Assembly: GCF_900102335.1 (NCBI RefSeq)
Contig: NZ_FNBM01000005.1
Coordinates: 124,001-188,000 of the forward strand
Length of the DNA stretch: 64,000 nucleotides
From: Phytopseudomonas seleniipraecipitans
GTDB taxonomy: Bacteria; Pseudomonadota; Gammaproteobacteria; Pseudomonadales; Pseudomonadaceae
Direction: 5' to 3'
Each line of letters opens with the position of its first letter. The first letter of the stretch is position 1. Shown piece after piece: positions 28,397 to 36,424 of this stretch. The notes beneath the pieces are model-generated. The model was given only the letters and a program-made list of their open reading frames with translations. It was not told where the DNA came from and made no database searches. The translations under genes were made by a program, and so were the position numbers.

Positions 28397-29736
28397 AGGC
28401 CGAGCTGCTTGCGTTTCCGATAGAGCGTCGAAGCGTCGATGCCGAGCGTTCGGGCAGCCTGGTCGAGCGTTTCACTGTTGGCCAGAACCGCGGCGATATG
28501 CGCTTTCTCCAACTCTTCGAGGCTGAGATCGGCACCCACCCGTGGCGCGCTGTTGGTTGTCGGCGCGCTCATGCCCAAGTGAGCCAGCTCCACCCATTCG
28601 CCTGGGCAGATGATGCTCGCGCGCTCGATCACGTTGCGCAATTCGCGGATGTTGCCAGGCCACTGATAATCGAGCAGCGCCTTCAGCGCCTCTTCACTGA
28701 AGCCGCGGGCGGGACGCGCATAATCTTTGACGAAGCGGGCCAGGAAGCGGTCAGCGAGGGTCAGGATGTCATCGGCACGCTCGCGCAGAGGCGGCAGGTT
28801 CAGGGTGATGACGTTCAAGCGATACAGCAGGTCTTCACGGAAATGCCCTTCCTTGACCATCTCGGCCAGGTCGCGGTTGGTGGCCGCGAGAATGCGCACA
28901 TCCGCATGACGAGTGACCGGATCGCCGGCGCGCTCGTATTCCTTGTCCTGAATGAAGCGCAGCAATTTAGGCTGCAACGTGAGCGGAAAGTCGCCAATCT
29001 CGTCGAGAAAAAGCGTGCCGCCGTCTGCCTGATTGACGCGACCCAGGGTGCTTTCACTGGCACCGGTGAAGGCGCCGCGACTGTGACCGAACAGCTCGCT
29101 CTCCATCAGCTCGGCGGTGAGCGACGGGCAATTGATGGTTACGCAGGATTTCTTCGCGCGGCGGCTCCAGCCGTGAATGGCACGTGCCAGCTCGCCCTTA
29201 CCGGTACCGGACTCGCCGAGAATCAGAATGTTGGCGTCGGTGGCGGCGACCTGCCTGGCGGTTTCCAGAATCGCCATCATCGCCGGGCTGTGCGAATCGA
29301 TGCCGTCGCTCGGCTTGCGCACTTCGCCTTCCAGCGCTTCCAGGCGCGCGGACAGCTGGCGGACTTCCAGCTGCTTGGCAGCGGCCAGACGCAGCTGATC
29401 CGGGCTGCACGGTTTGACCAGGTAGTCGGCGGCGCCGGCTTGCATGGCATCCACGGCACTGTCGATGGCCGAATGCGCGGTGACGATCACTACGCGCATC
29501 CAGGGCGCCTGGATGCGCATTTGCGCCAGTACGTCGAGACCGTTTTCATCTCCCAGGCGCAGGTCGAGAAAACACATGTCGAACACTTGGCGTTGCAGCA
29601 ACGACTCGGTCTGCAACGCGCTGTTGGCGGTGGTGACTTGGTAGCCCTCGTCCTCCAGGCAATAGCGGAAAGTGCGCAGGATAGCCGCTTCGTCGTCGAC
29701 CAATAGGATGCGCCCGCTCTGACCTGTTGCTTCCAT
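28393..29736 (-). CDS. algB: NtrC-family response regulator AlgB
   Basis: This 447-residue regulator has a receiver domain (ILLVDDEAAILRTFRYCLED; Asp in MCFLDLRLGDENG). The AAA+ sigma-54 interaction domain (GESGTGKGELARAIH; the sigma-54-contacting GAFTGA is intact; LFLDEIGDFPL) follows, then a Fis-type helix-turn-helix (LDQAARTLGIDASTLYRKRK). The ATG at 29736 gives MEATGQSGRILL, which matches the AlgB N-terminus in P. aeruginosa and has TGGAG upstream; an ATG four codons earlier is less likely. It partners KinB. Two palindromes sit just upstream of its start and face a sigma-54 promoter reading the other way. Confidence 0.94.
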   Translation of the reverse strand: MEATGQSGRILLVDDEAAILRTFRYCLEDEGYQVTTANSALQTESLLQRQVFDMCFLDLRLGDENGLDVLAQMRIQAPWMRVVIVTAHSAIDSAVDAMQAGAADYLVKPCSPDQLRLAAAKQLEVRQLSARLEALEGEVRKPSDGIDSHSPAMMAILETARQVAATDANILILGESGTGKGELARAIHGWSRRAKKSCVTINCPSLTAELMESELFGHSRGAFTGASESTLGRVNQADGGTLFLDEIGDFPLTLQPKLLRFIQDKEYERAGDPVTRHADVRILAATNRDLAEMVKEGHFREDLLYRLNVITLNLPPLRERADDILTLADRFLARFVKDYARPARGFSEEALKALLDYQWPGNIRELRNVIERASIICPGEWVELAHLGMSAPTTNSAPRVGADLSLEELEKAHIAAVLANSETLDQAARTLGIDASTLYRKRKQLGL

Positions 29737-29782
29737 TTCATGCTCCATGGGGGTGAATGGCAGAGATTAGTCCAGAAATCTT

Positions 29783-29828
29783 CGTGCAAGTTGCACGGCC
29801 AGTATGACGCGATCTTGCATCGTGCAAG
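29783..29828. promoter_or_regulatory. Two palindromic TGCAA/TTGCA sites, candidate enhancer
   Basis: CGTGCAAGTTGCACG (29783-29797) is a perfect 7+1+7 palindrome. CTTGCATCGTGCAAG (29814-29828) is a perfect 6+3+6 inverted repeat. Both are made of TTGCA/TGCAA half-sites. They lie 66-111 bp upstream of a sigma-54 promoter and 47-92 bp upstream of the algB start codon. That position fits an upstream activating sequence for an NtrC-family activator, possibly AlgB. Confidence 0.6.
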
Positions 29829-29893
29829 CGGTCAGCTGCTACGTCTTCGATTTAAACGACTGATTTTAGTTGGTTTTTATTTTTTTGGGCGGC

Positions 29894-29908
29894 TGGCATA
29901 GCGCTTGC
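29894..29908 (+). promoter_or_regulatory. Sigma-54 promoter of the BON-domain gene
   Basis: TGGCATAGCGCTTGC matches the -24/-12 consensus (TGGCAC-N5-TTGCA type), with GG and GC separated by exactly 10 nt. It predicts a start site near 29920, 44 nt before the ATG of the BON-domain gene. Confidence 0.82.
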
Positions 29909-29919
29909 GATAACTCTTC

Positions 29920-29942
29920 AGCCGCTCTAATGCGGCTTTTTT
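29920..29942 (+). terminator. Terminator-like hairpin at the predicted transcript 5' end
   Basis: AGCCGC (29920-29925) pairs with GCGGCT (29932-29937) around a TCTAAT loop, and six T residues follow. It begins at the predicted +1 of the sigma-54 promoter. It may stabilise the 5' end, attenuate transcription, or terminate a different transcript entering from upstream. Confidence 0.6.
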
Positions 29943-29963
29943 GCATTAAACAGGAGCCGTTAC

Positions 29964-30815
29964 ATGCTGTTGAGACAATCCGCACTGGCCATTGCCATCA
30001 CAGGTCTGATGACCCTGGCTCCGCTCGCACAGGCGGCTGAAGGGGGCAATTCCGGACAGTTGAGCGATGCCCGGCAGCTGGGTGCCATCGATACGGCATT
30101 CGCTCTCAATCGACATTTGAACCCCTTTGACATCGACGTTTCCGTAGAAGACGGCGTCGCCACCCTGCGTGGTGTGGTCGAAAGCACTGCGGAGCGCGAT
30201 TTGGCCGCGGAACTGGCGAGCATCATCGAGGGCGTGCGCGAGGTGCGTAATGACCTCGAAATCGACCCGGCGCTCGACGTATCCCCGGTCGACGTCCAGA
30301 CCCGACTACCGACCGACAAGAGTCTGGCCCAGCGCTTCGATGACGCCACGCTGGCGGCTACCGTTAAGTCCAAGCTGTTGTGGAACAGCAATACCGACGG
30401 CCTGGACATTCAGGTGCGCGCAGAAAATGGCGTGGTGGGCTTGAGCGGCAACGCCGGCACGCCGGTAGCCAAGGAATTGGCCGGCGAGCTGGTGGCCAAC
30501 ACCCCGGAGGTCCGTGAGGTACACAACCACTTGAGCATCAGCACGGCTGACAGCACCTCAGCCGAAGCCGAGAACGCCGCCACCGACGCTGCCGCTTCGA
30601 TCAGCGACTCGTGGATCAACAGCAAGGTGAGGTCGAGCTTCCTCTATAGCCGCAATCTCGATGCACTGAATATCAAGGTCGATACCAAAGACGGCTTCGT
30701 CAGCCTCAGCGGCACGGTATTGAGTAACGCCGAAAAACGCCTGGCCGTGGAAACCGCACGCAACATTCGTGGCGTGCGTGGCGTTGATGCCGACGCGCTG
30801 CGCATCACCGGTTAA
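29964..30815 (+). CDS. Periplasmic protein with three BON domains
   Basis: This 283-residue protein has a signal peptide (about 1-24, ending PLAQAAE) and three BON domains at about 40-104, 117-185 and 210-282. Each shows the pattern LNxxDIDVxVxDGVATLxGxV (for example NIKVDTKDGFVSLSGTVLS). BON domains bind phospholipid or peptidoglycan-associated surfaces; the triple arrangement resembles OsmY-type envelope-stress proteins. It is driven by a sigma-54 promoter and diverges from algB. The PA2169-family gene follows after 84 bp. Role in envelope stress is inferred, not demonstrated. Confidence 0.85.
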   Translation: MLLRQSALAIAITGLMTLAPLAQAAEGGNSGQLSDARQLGAIDTAFALNRHLNPFDIDVSVEDGVATLRGVVESTAERDLAAELASIIEGVREVRNDLEIDPALDVSPVDVQTRLPTDKSLAQRFDDATLAATVKSKLLWNSNTDGLDIQVRAENGVVGLSGNAGTPVAKELAGELVANTPEVREVHNHLSISTADSTSAEAENAATDAAASISDSWINSKVRSSFLYSRNLDALNIKVDTKDGFVSLSGTVLSNAEKRLAVETARNIRGVRGVDADALRITG

Positions 30816-30899
30816 CAGCGTTTCAAGGAAGGTGGTCTTGCCACCGCCAGTCATGCAGGGCGCCAGCGCCGCTGCCTAAATCGAGAAAGGAACATCACC

Positions 30900-31331
30900 A
30901 TGAGTGACAAGACTGAGCAACTGAATGAGCTGATCGCCATCATCCGTGACGGTCAACGCTTCTATGAACATGCCCATGATGAGGTCAAGGATGTACGCCT
31001 GCAGGCACTGTTCCACGACATGGCACAGACCAAGAACCAGGTGATCCAGGCACTGTCGGTGAAAATCGCTGCCAGTCATGAAGAGCCAACCACCCACGGC
31101 ACGGTGGTCGGCAAGCTGCGCGTAGCTTACGCCGACGCTCGCGCCACGCTCTCGAGTGATGAAGAAGCCACCTACGTGGCGCAGCTTGAGGAAGCGGAGG
31201 ACCGCATTCTCGAAGCGTTCGAAGACGCCCTGGAAAGCGCCGAACCCGACGTACGTGCGCTTTTGGCCGTAGAAATGCCGAAAATCCGTGCCTGTCATGA
31301 CCGCATCCGCGACCTCAAGCACGGCATGTAA
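30900..31331 (+). CDS. PA2169-family four-helix protein (DUF2383)
   Basis: This 143-residue, fully helical acidic protein starts MSDKTEQLNELIAIIRDGQRFYEHA and has the ferritin-like DUF2383 pattern FHDMAQTKNQVIQALS and AKVHDRIRDL-type end (MPKIRACHDRIRDLKHG). Family members are common in Pseudomonas stress-response loci. Their biochemical function is unknown, and the helices lack a clear di-iron EXXH set. An AAAGGAAC site precedes the ATG. It lies in tandem behind the BON gene and is probably part of its transcript. Confidence 0.8.
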   Translation: MSDKTEQLNELIAIIRDGQRFYEHAHDEVKDVRLQALFHDMAQTKNQVIQALSVKIAASHEEPTTHGTVVGKLRVAYADARATLSSDEEATYVAQLEEAEDRILEAFEDALESAEPDVRALLAVEMPKIRACHDRIRDLKHGM

Positions 31332-31473
31332 GCGACTCGGCACAGGGAGGTGCCGGTTTTGGGTCGTGCATTACGCCCGAGCGGTAACTGGTGATCGTGC
31401 AGGATGCCAATGATGGCAAATGATTTTATTTTGTAAGCTATTGATTAATAAGAATTTTATTTTTTCAAAAAGC

Positions 31474-31489
31474 TGGCACGTTGGCTGCA
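31474..31489 (+). promoter_or_regulatory. Sigma-54 promoter upstream of the small membrane-protein gene
   Basis: TGGCACGTTGGCTGCA is a near-consensus -24/-12 element with 10 nt between GG and GC. The predicted start is about 31500. Any reading frame beginning at 31481 would be untranslatable from this transcript, so the next gene must start at 31547. A TGCCA-ATGA-TGGCA palindrome lies about 60 bp upstream. Confidence 0.88.
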
Positions 31490-31546
31490 ATCTCTTCTCA
31501 TGAATTTGAACGCTACGGCGTACAACAACGATTTGAGGAGCTTCCC

Positions 31547-31816
31547 ATGAACCTTCACCGCGCCCACATCCAGATGCTGATTCTTGCCGTTGCGGCAGTA
31601 GTGTTTCTGCTGATGAGCGTGTCGTTGATGAAAGCTCCAGAACCCAAGGCCGCCACCGTGACCGTGTCCAGCCAGGTTCAGCAGGCCAGCTTCCAGTACG
31701 CAGCCGCCCATGCCGCATCCGCTGGGTTGCAGACTGTGAGCACGCAGAGCACCGGCGACTGGGTACGTGCAGATACCGTGGAAGCACCGGTCAAGCAAAC
31801 CCGCTGGGTGTTCTGA
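31547..31816 (+). CDS. Small single-pass membrane protein, unknown function
   Basis: This 89-residue protein has one N-terminal membrane helix (about 8-27, [19 protein letters not shown]) and a polar Ala/Ser/Val-rich periplasmic tail ending VKQTRWVF. I do not recognise a family. It is preceded by GAGGAGC and by a strong sigma-54 promoter whose start site lies 47 nt upstream; that fixes the start. It heads a compact run with the DUF1328 gene and the lysozyme-inhibitor gene, suggesting a shared envelope-stress role. Confidence 0.72.
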   Translation: MNLHRAHIQMLILAVAAVVFLLMSVSLMKAPEPKAATVTVSSQVQQASFQYAAAHAASAGLQTVSTQSTGDWVRADTVEAPVKQTRWVF

Positions 31817-31880
31817 AGCGCCAACCAATTTCTTTCAACTGTTCCACCCGTTAGATCTTAAAAAACCAAGGAGAAACGCC

Positions 31881-32045
31881 ATGCTGAGTTGGGCCATTAC
31901 CTTTCTGATCATCGCCATTGTCGCTGCCGTATTGGGCTTCGGTGGTATCGCAGGCACTGCCACAGGTATCGCGAAAATCCTTTTCGTGGTGTTCCTGGTC
32001 ATGTTTATCGTTTCGTTCATCATGGGCCGTCGCCCTCGGGGCTAG
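31881..32045 (+). CDS. DUF1328 small membrane protein (YtjA-like)
   Basis: This 54-residue protein has two membrane helices and the DUF1328 signature [20 protein letters not shown], then [20 protein letters not shown], ending in a basic RRPRG. The function of the family is unknown. An AAGGAGAAAC site precedes the ATG at 31881. It is sandwiched between the small membrane-protein gene and the Ivy gene in a likely operon. Confidence 0.9.
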   Translation: MLSWAITFLIIAIVAAVLGFGGIAGTATGIAKILFVVFLVMFIVSFIMGRRPRG

Positions 32046-32052
32046 GCACACC

Positions 32053-32520
32053 ATGACGATGAATCGATTCAAGACGCTCGTTGCCGCTCTGATGTTGGGC
32101 GGTAGCGCGGCGGCCTTGGCTGCAAACACGGATGGCGAATTCCGCCTGAACGAGCTGCTCGGGAGTAACCCGGACTATCGCGAAGCGTGGCAGGAACTGA
32201 TTCATGATGAGGAACGCTTACCCGAATGGGTAATCAACCTCAGCGGCGAGGCAACTCCCATGAAGACGTTGGAGGAAGACGGTGACCAGTATCTGGTCGG
32301 TCAGCTGTGTGAGGCATCCAATTGCTCCCATCAGCGCCTCTATGTCGCCTTCAGTTGGGACAAGGACGATGCCTATGCGCTCTGGGTTCAATTGCCTGAG
32401 GGTTTACCCAAGGACAAGACGCCCAGTGAGCATGCTGACCTACGCTGGCTCGGTGAGCCGGATGATGGGATCAAGCAATTGCTTCAGGAACAGTTGAAGA
32501 AAGATCCCGACTGGTACTGA
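32053..32520 (+). CDS. Ivy-family lysozyme inhibitor homologue
   Basis: This 155-residue exported protein has a signal peptide (about 1-25, ending AAALAAN) and the Ivy fold pattern. The diagnostic disulfide loop is CEASNC (within LCEASNCSHQRLYVAFSW) rather than the CKPHDC of E. coli Ivy, so the lysozyme-inserting histidine is absent. This fits what I recall as the CExxNC subgroup, to which the homologue beside algB in P. aeruginosa belongs. It begins 7 bp after the DUF1328 gene and is followed by a terminator, closing the operon. Confidence 0.85.
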   Translation: MTMNRFKTLVAALMLGGSAAALAANTDGEFRLNELLGSNPDYREAWQELIHDEERLPEWVINLSGEATPMKTLEEDGDQYLVGQLCEASNCSHQRLYVAFSWDKDDAYALWVQLPEGLPKDKTPSEHADLRWLGEPDDGIKQLLQEQLKKDPDWY

Positions 32521-32528
32521 TGCTGCTG

Positions 32529-32548
32529 ACGGCGCCTTCTGGCGCCGT
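32529..32548 (+). terminator. Intrinsic terminator after the Ivy gene
   Basis: An 8-bp perfect stem (ACGGCGCC / GGCGCCGT) with a TTCT loop is followed by TGTTCC. Confidence 0.75.
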
Positions 32549-32666
32549 TGTTCCATCTGCAAGACAGCAACAAGCTCTCCTTTCACAACACCGCAAACGA
32601 ATCGGCATTGCCACTTCTCGAGCCCAGCCGCGCTATCATCGGCCGCTATGTTCTAGGGGGTGATTT

Positions 32667-33896
32667 ATGCTCAACGGCTTGTGGCTGAGCTTTTTCGTGG
32701 TGGCGGCAGTGGCGGGGCTTAGCCGATGGCTGCTGGCCGACGACCCGGCTGTATTTGCAGCGATGGTGGAAAGCTTGTTCGCCATGGCGAAGCTGTCCGT
32801 CGAGGTAATGGTGCTGCTGTTCGGCACGTTGACCCTGTGGCTCGGGCTGCTGCGCATTGCCGAAAAAGCTGGTTTGGTCGATGCCCTGGCGCGCTTGCTC
32901 GGCCCCTTGTTTGCCCGGCTGATGCCCGAAGTGCCGCGCGGTCACCCGGCCCTTGGTCTGATCACCATGAACTTCGCTGCCAACGGCCTGGGGCTGGACA
33001 ACGCCGCCACGCCCATCGGCCTCAAGGCGATGCGTGCCTTGCAGGAGCTCAATCCGAGCAGCACCACCGCGAGCAACGCGCAGATCCTCTTTTTGGTGCT
33101 CAACGCGTCGTCGTTGACTCTGCTGCCCGTCACCATCTTCATGTACCGCGCCCAGCAAGGGGCGCCTGATCCCACCCTGGTATTCCTGCCGATCCTGTTG
33201 GCCACCAGCGCGTCGAGCCTGGTCGGGCTGTTTTCGGTCGCCATCATGCAGCGGCTGCGCATCTGGGACCCTGTCGTGCTGGCTTATATGGTGCCGGGAG
33301 CCTTGCTGCTGGGCGGTTTCATGGCGTTGCTGGCCGGCATGTCCGCCACGGCGCTGGCCGGCTTGTCATCACTGCTCGGCAACCTGACGCTGTTCGGGGT
33401 GATCGTCGCCTTTCTGGTCATCGGTGCGCTGCGCAAGGTGCAGGTCTACGAACAGTTCATCGAAGGCGCCAAGGAAGGTTTTGACGTCGCCAAAAGTCTG
33501 CTGCCGTATCTGGTAGCGATGCTTTGCGCGATTGGCGTGCTGCGGGCTTCGGGAGCGCTGGAGTTCATGCTCGACGGTATTCGCTGGCTGGTGGCCTGGG
33601 GTGGTTGGGACACCCGCTTTGTCGATGCGCTGCCCACCGCGATGGTCAAACCGTTCTCGGGCAGCGCCGCCCGGGCGATGCTGATCGAAACCATGCAGAC
33701 CCAAGGTGTCGACAGCTTCCCCGCGCTGGCTGCAGCAACCATCCAGGGCAGTACGGAAACCACCTTCTATGTATTGGCGGTGTATTTCGGCGCAGTAGGC
33801 ATCCAGCGAGCCCGCCATGCCGTGGGCTGCGCGCTGTTGGCAGAGTTTGCCGGCGTGGTTGCCGCGATCAGTGTCTGCTACTGGTTCTTCGGCTGA
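32667..33896 (+). CDS. Nucleoside-recognition (SpmA/SpmB-type) membrane protein
   Basis: This 409-residue polytopic protein has two Gate/nucleoside-recognition halves, equivalent to fused spore-maturation proteins SpmA and SpmB. The first half has ITMNFAANGLGLDNAATPIGLKA-type sequence (about 98-120); the second has PTAMVKPFSGSAARAMLIE and ATIQGSTETTFYVLAVYFG. This architecture is widespread in non-sporulating Gram-negative bacteria; the transported substrate is not known. It stands alone between a terminator and a convergent gene. Confidence 0.82.
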   Translation: MLNGLWLSFFVVAAVAGLSRWLLADDPAVFAAMVESLFAMAKLSVEVMVLLFGTLTLWLGLLRIAEKAGLVDALARLLGPLFARLMPEVPRGHPALGLITMNFAANGLGLDNAATPIGLKAMRALQELNPSSTTASNAQILFLVLNASSLTLLPVTIFMYRAQQGAPDPTLVFLPILLATSASSLVGLFSVAIMQRLRIWDPVVLAYMVPGALLLGGFMALLAGMSATALAGLSSLLGNLTLFGVIVAFLVIGALRKVQVYEQFIEGAKEGFDVAKSLLPYLVAMLCAIGVLRASGALEFMLDGIRWLVAWGGWDTRFVDALPTAMVKPFSGSAARAMLIETMQTQGVDSFPALAAATIQGSTETTFYVLAVYFGAVGIQRARHAVGCALLAEFAGVVAAISVCYWFFG

Positions 33897-33915
33897 AGGC
33901 AGTGTATGACGCTGC

Positions 33916-35142
33916 TCAACTGCCCGCTGGTGGGGTCGGCTGAGCCGTTGGCTCGGGCTCCGCTTCGAGGGGCGGCTCAGGCGTAGGGGCGGGCTCGGCC
34001 GGCGGTTCGGGCTCAGACTCAGGTTGGGAAGCAGGTTGGTCTTCAGGTGCCGCTTGTGGCTCCTGCGTGTCTGACGGCGCTTCTTCCGGCTTTGCTGCGG
34101 GGCTCGCCGGCGCACCGGCATCCGGTGTGACCTCGAAGCGCAGCACGCCAATCATTTGCCCGGCCTCGGTCAATACCTGAATTCGCCAGTTACCTTCCAC
34201 GTCCTGCGGGAAGTTCTTTTTGTGCGTCCAGGCGCGATAGCCTTTCTCGCGGCCGCCGTGAATGTCCAGGGCGATACGCTCCAGTTCCTTACCGTTGTGC
34301 TCCCAGACGTGATAAATGCGCTCGTCCAGGCCACGCGGTGCATTGATCGCCGTGTAAGCGTACAGACCGGTGCTGCGCAGTTGGCTGACGGTGAGCGTTT
34401 CCAGACCTTTGCCAGGCGAGCGATTCTGGTTGTCGAACTCGGTGGTAATTGCCACTTCGGTCAGCCATAGCGTGGCCGGCGGCACCCAGACGCGCCCCAG
34501 CCAGCCGGCAGCACCGATGGCCAGCGTCAGGCCGATCAGCAACAGGCCCCGCCACCATTTGCGCACGGTGATGATGCTGAACAGACTGGGGAACGACAGC
34601 ACAACTGCGGCTGCCAGCGCCAGCTGATAACTCTCGGTGGTGTTCAGCTTGAGGATGATCGGCAGCGCCGTCAGCAGTGCGGCGAACAACGCCAGCATGT
34701 GGTACGCCAGAAAGATCCAGCGTCGCGGCGCCAACCATTTGTAGTACAGCGGATCGATGATCGACACCAACGCGGCAGCGGCCAGCAGCCCGCTGAACAT
34801 CAGCTGGCCGCTGTTCCAGGTGGTGGTGATAAAGAAAAACGGCAGGACGAAGAACAGACTTTCCTGGTGGATCATCTGCGTCGCGTAGCGCAGCAGCGGG
34901 CGCGGCAGCTCGAAGCCGAAGCGGGCGGCGATGCGCTCGCGCAGCATGTTCTCGAGAATCAGCCAGAGCCAGCTGACCAGCATCACCAGGGCCACCACCT
35001 TGGCCAACCCGGCCTGGCGATCGACCAGCACAAAGCTGGCAACCCCCGACAGAAAGCCGAACACAGCGATGACGCCGGGATGCCGTTGCATCAAGGCAAT
35101 GATTCGCGCGAGGAGACTTTTACTGGAGGTGATGAGAGACAA
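33916..35142 (-). CDS. DUF5924/DUF2914 membrane protein
   Basis: This 408-residue protein has six to eight membrane helices in residues 20-220. A periplasmic DUF2914 domain (about 250-345; IYHVWEHNGKELERIALDI, GGREKGYRAWTHKKNFP, GNWRIQVLTEAGQMIGVLRF) follows. The C-terminal tail of about 60 residues is rich in Pro, Glu and Ala. The combination is found in Pseudomonas proteins of unknown function. It is convergent with the SpmA/B-like gene (about 20 bp apart). Confidence 0.8.
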   Translation of the reverse strand: MSLITSSKSLLARIIALMQRHPGVIAVFGFLSGVASFVLVDRQAGLAKVVALVMLVSWLWLILENMLRERIAARFGFELPRPLLRYATQMIHQESLFFVLPFFFITTTWNSGQLMFSGLLAAAALVSIIDPLYYKWLAPRRWIFLAYHMLALFAALLTALPIILKLNTTESYQLALAAAVVLSFPSLFSIITVRKWWRGLLLIGLTLAIGAAGWLGRVWVPPATLWLTEVAITTEFDNQNRSPGKGLETLTVSQLRSTGLYAYTAINAPRGLDERIYHVWEHNGKELERIALDIHGGREKGYRAWTHKKNFPQDVEGNWRIQVLTEAGQMIGVLRFEVTPDAGAPASPAAKPEEAPSDTQEPQAAPEDQPASQPESEPEPPAEPAPTPEPPLEAEPEPTAQPTPPAGS

Positions 35143-35294
35143 GGCAATTCTGGCAGTGATCGAGCACGAGACGCAGGATACTGCATTTGCTCAGGCGTAA
35201 GGCTTCCGCCGATCAGGCGTGGATGGGTTAACCGTTTTCGCACTAGCCGATCAGAGCGGAGCAGGACGAAAGGTGGCGTAGCTGTGCGGGGCGC

Positions 35295-35346
35295 GTCACT
35301 AACGCTGCTTTGCCTACGATTGTGATCGTGAAGCGGTGAGCGGTGC
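35295..35346 (+). repeat. Palindromic repeat family A, diverged copy 3
   Basis: The block with AACGCTG, ATTG.GAT.GT and AGCGGTG.GCGG.G matches the middle of the family A element at 8051-8128 in the same order and spacing. It lies between the DUF5924 gene and cdhR. The terminal repeats have decayed. Confidence 0.5.
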
Positions 35347-35378
35347 GCCGTGTAGGTGATGTTCCGTGATGTGCACCG

Positions 35379-36338
35379 TCACGACGAGGGAGCTGGCGCT
35401 GCCTCATGTCGGTCCTGACGTGGGCTCACGTCGAAGCGGGCGCGGTAGCGGCGAGCGAAGTAGGACGCCGACTCGAAGCCGCAGGCCAGTGCCACTTCAA
35501 GCACGTTCATGTCGCTCTGGCGCAGCAGATGACGGGCCTTGTCCAGGCGCACACCGAGGTAAAAGGTCACCGGCGTGCTGCCCAGGTGGTGGCGGAACAG
35601 CCGTTCCAGTTGCCGGGCGGTGATGCCGACGGCAGCCGCCAGCTCACCGGGCGAGCGGGGCGCCTCAGTGCTGCGCTCCATCTCGCCGACTACCTGCACC
35701 AGCTTGCGGTTGTGGATGCCGTAGCGGCTGGTGATCTGCATGCGCTGATGATCCAGGCGCGTGCGGATACGCCCCAGCACGAATTGCTCGGAGACCTGAA
35801 TCGCCAGGGCCTCGCCATGCTCGCGAGCAATCAACCCGAGCATCAGGTCAAGGCTGCTGGTGCCGCCGGCACTGGTGATGCGTCGGCCGTCGATCTCGAA
35901 CAGTTCCTGGGTCGGTTGCAGCTGTGGATAACGTTCGCGAAAAGCATCCAGCGCTTCCCAATGCAGGGTCACTCGCTGGCCTGGTTTCAGCAGCCCGGCT
36001 TCGGCCAGCACAAAACTGCCGGTGTCGATGGCCCCCAGCACCCGGCATTCACGCTCGGCGCGGCGCAGGCGCGAGGCCAACTGAGGCGTGAAGCCCGCCA
36101 AGGGCTCGAAACCGGCGACCACGAACAGACTGACATCGCTCAGTGGCCCATCCAGCGCGCCGTCGACATTCAGCGACATACCGTTGCTGGCCTGCACTGC
36201 GGCGCCGTCGTCGCTGAGCAGGCGCCAGCTGTAGTGCGGTGCATGGAAACGGTTGGCGACCCGCAATGGTTCGATGGCCGACATGAGGCCCATCATCGAA
36301 AATCCCGGTAGCAGGTGAAAGCAGAAGGTATGTGACAT
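35379..36338 (-). CDS. cdhR: GlxA-type AraC regulator, probable CdhR
   Basis: This 319-residue regulator joins a DJ-1/PfpI-like ligand domain (residues 1-175; HLLPGFSMMGLMSAIEPLRV, LFVVAGFEPLAGF, AIDTGSFVLAEAGLL) to a C-terminal AraC helix-turn-helix pair (LAAAVGITARQLERLFRHHL; VLEVALACGFESASYFARRYRARF). GbdR and SouR share this architecture. Divergence from caiX-cdhCAB identifies it as the carnitine-responsive CdhR. The start at 36338 (MSHTFCFHLLPGFS) matches the domain start; 42 further in-frame codons upstream lack domain homology. Confidence 0.86.
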   Translation of the reverse strand: MSHTFCFHLLPGFSMMGLMSAIEPLRVANRFHAPHYSWRLLSDDGAAVQASNGMSLNVDGALDGPLSDVSLFVVAGFEPLAGFTPQLASRLRRAERECRVLGAIDTGSFVLAEAGLLKPGQRVTLHWEALDAFRERYPQLQPTQELFEIDGRRITSAGGTSSLDLMLGLIAREHGEALAIQVSEQFVLGRIRTRLDHQRMQITSRYGIHNRKLVQVVGEMERSTEAPRSPGELAAAVGITARQLERLFRHHLGSTPVTFYLGVRLDKARHLLRQSDMNVLEVALACGFESASYFARRYRARFDVSPRQDRHEAAPAPSS

Positions 36339-36424
36339 GGCGGATTCCGCGTGTGTGGAGCCCGATCTAACGGCAGGTACACGCTGGAAGCAAGTCGTTA
36401 TGATCTGGTTTTGTGTCGATATAG

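Noticed and set aside
31481..31546. Longer start for the 89-residue membrane protein
   Set aside because: It would lie upstream of or at the predicted sigma-54 start site near 31500 and lacks a ribosome site.
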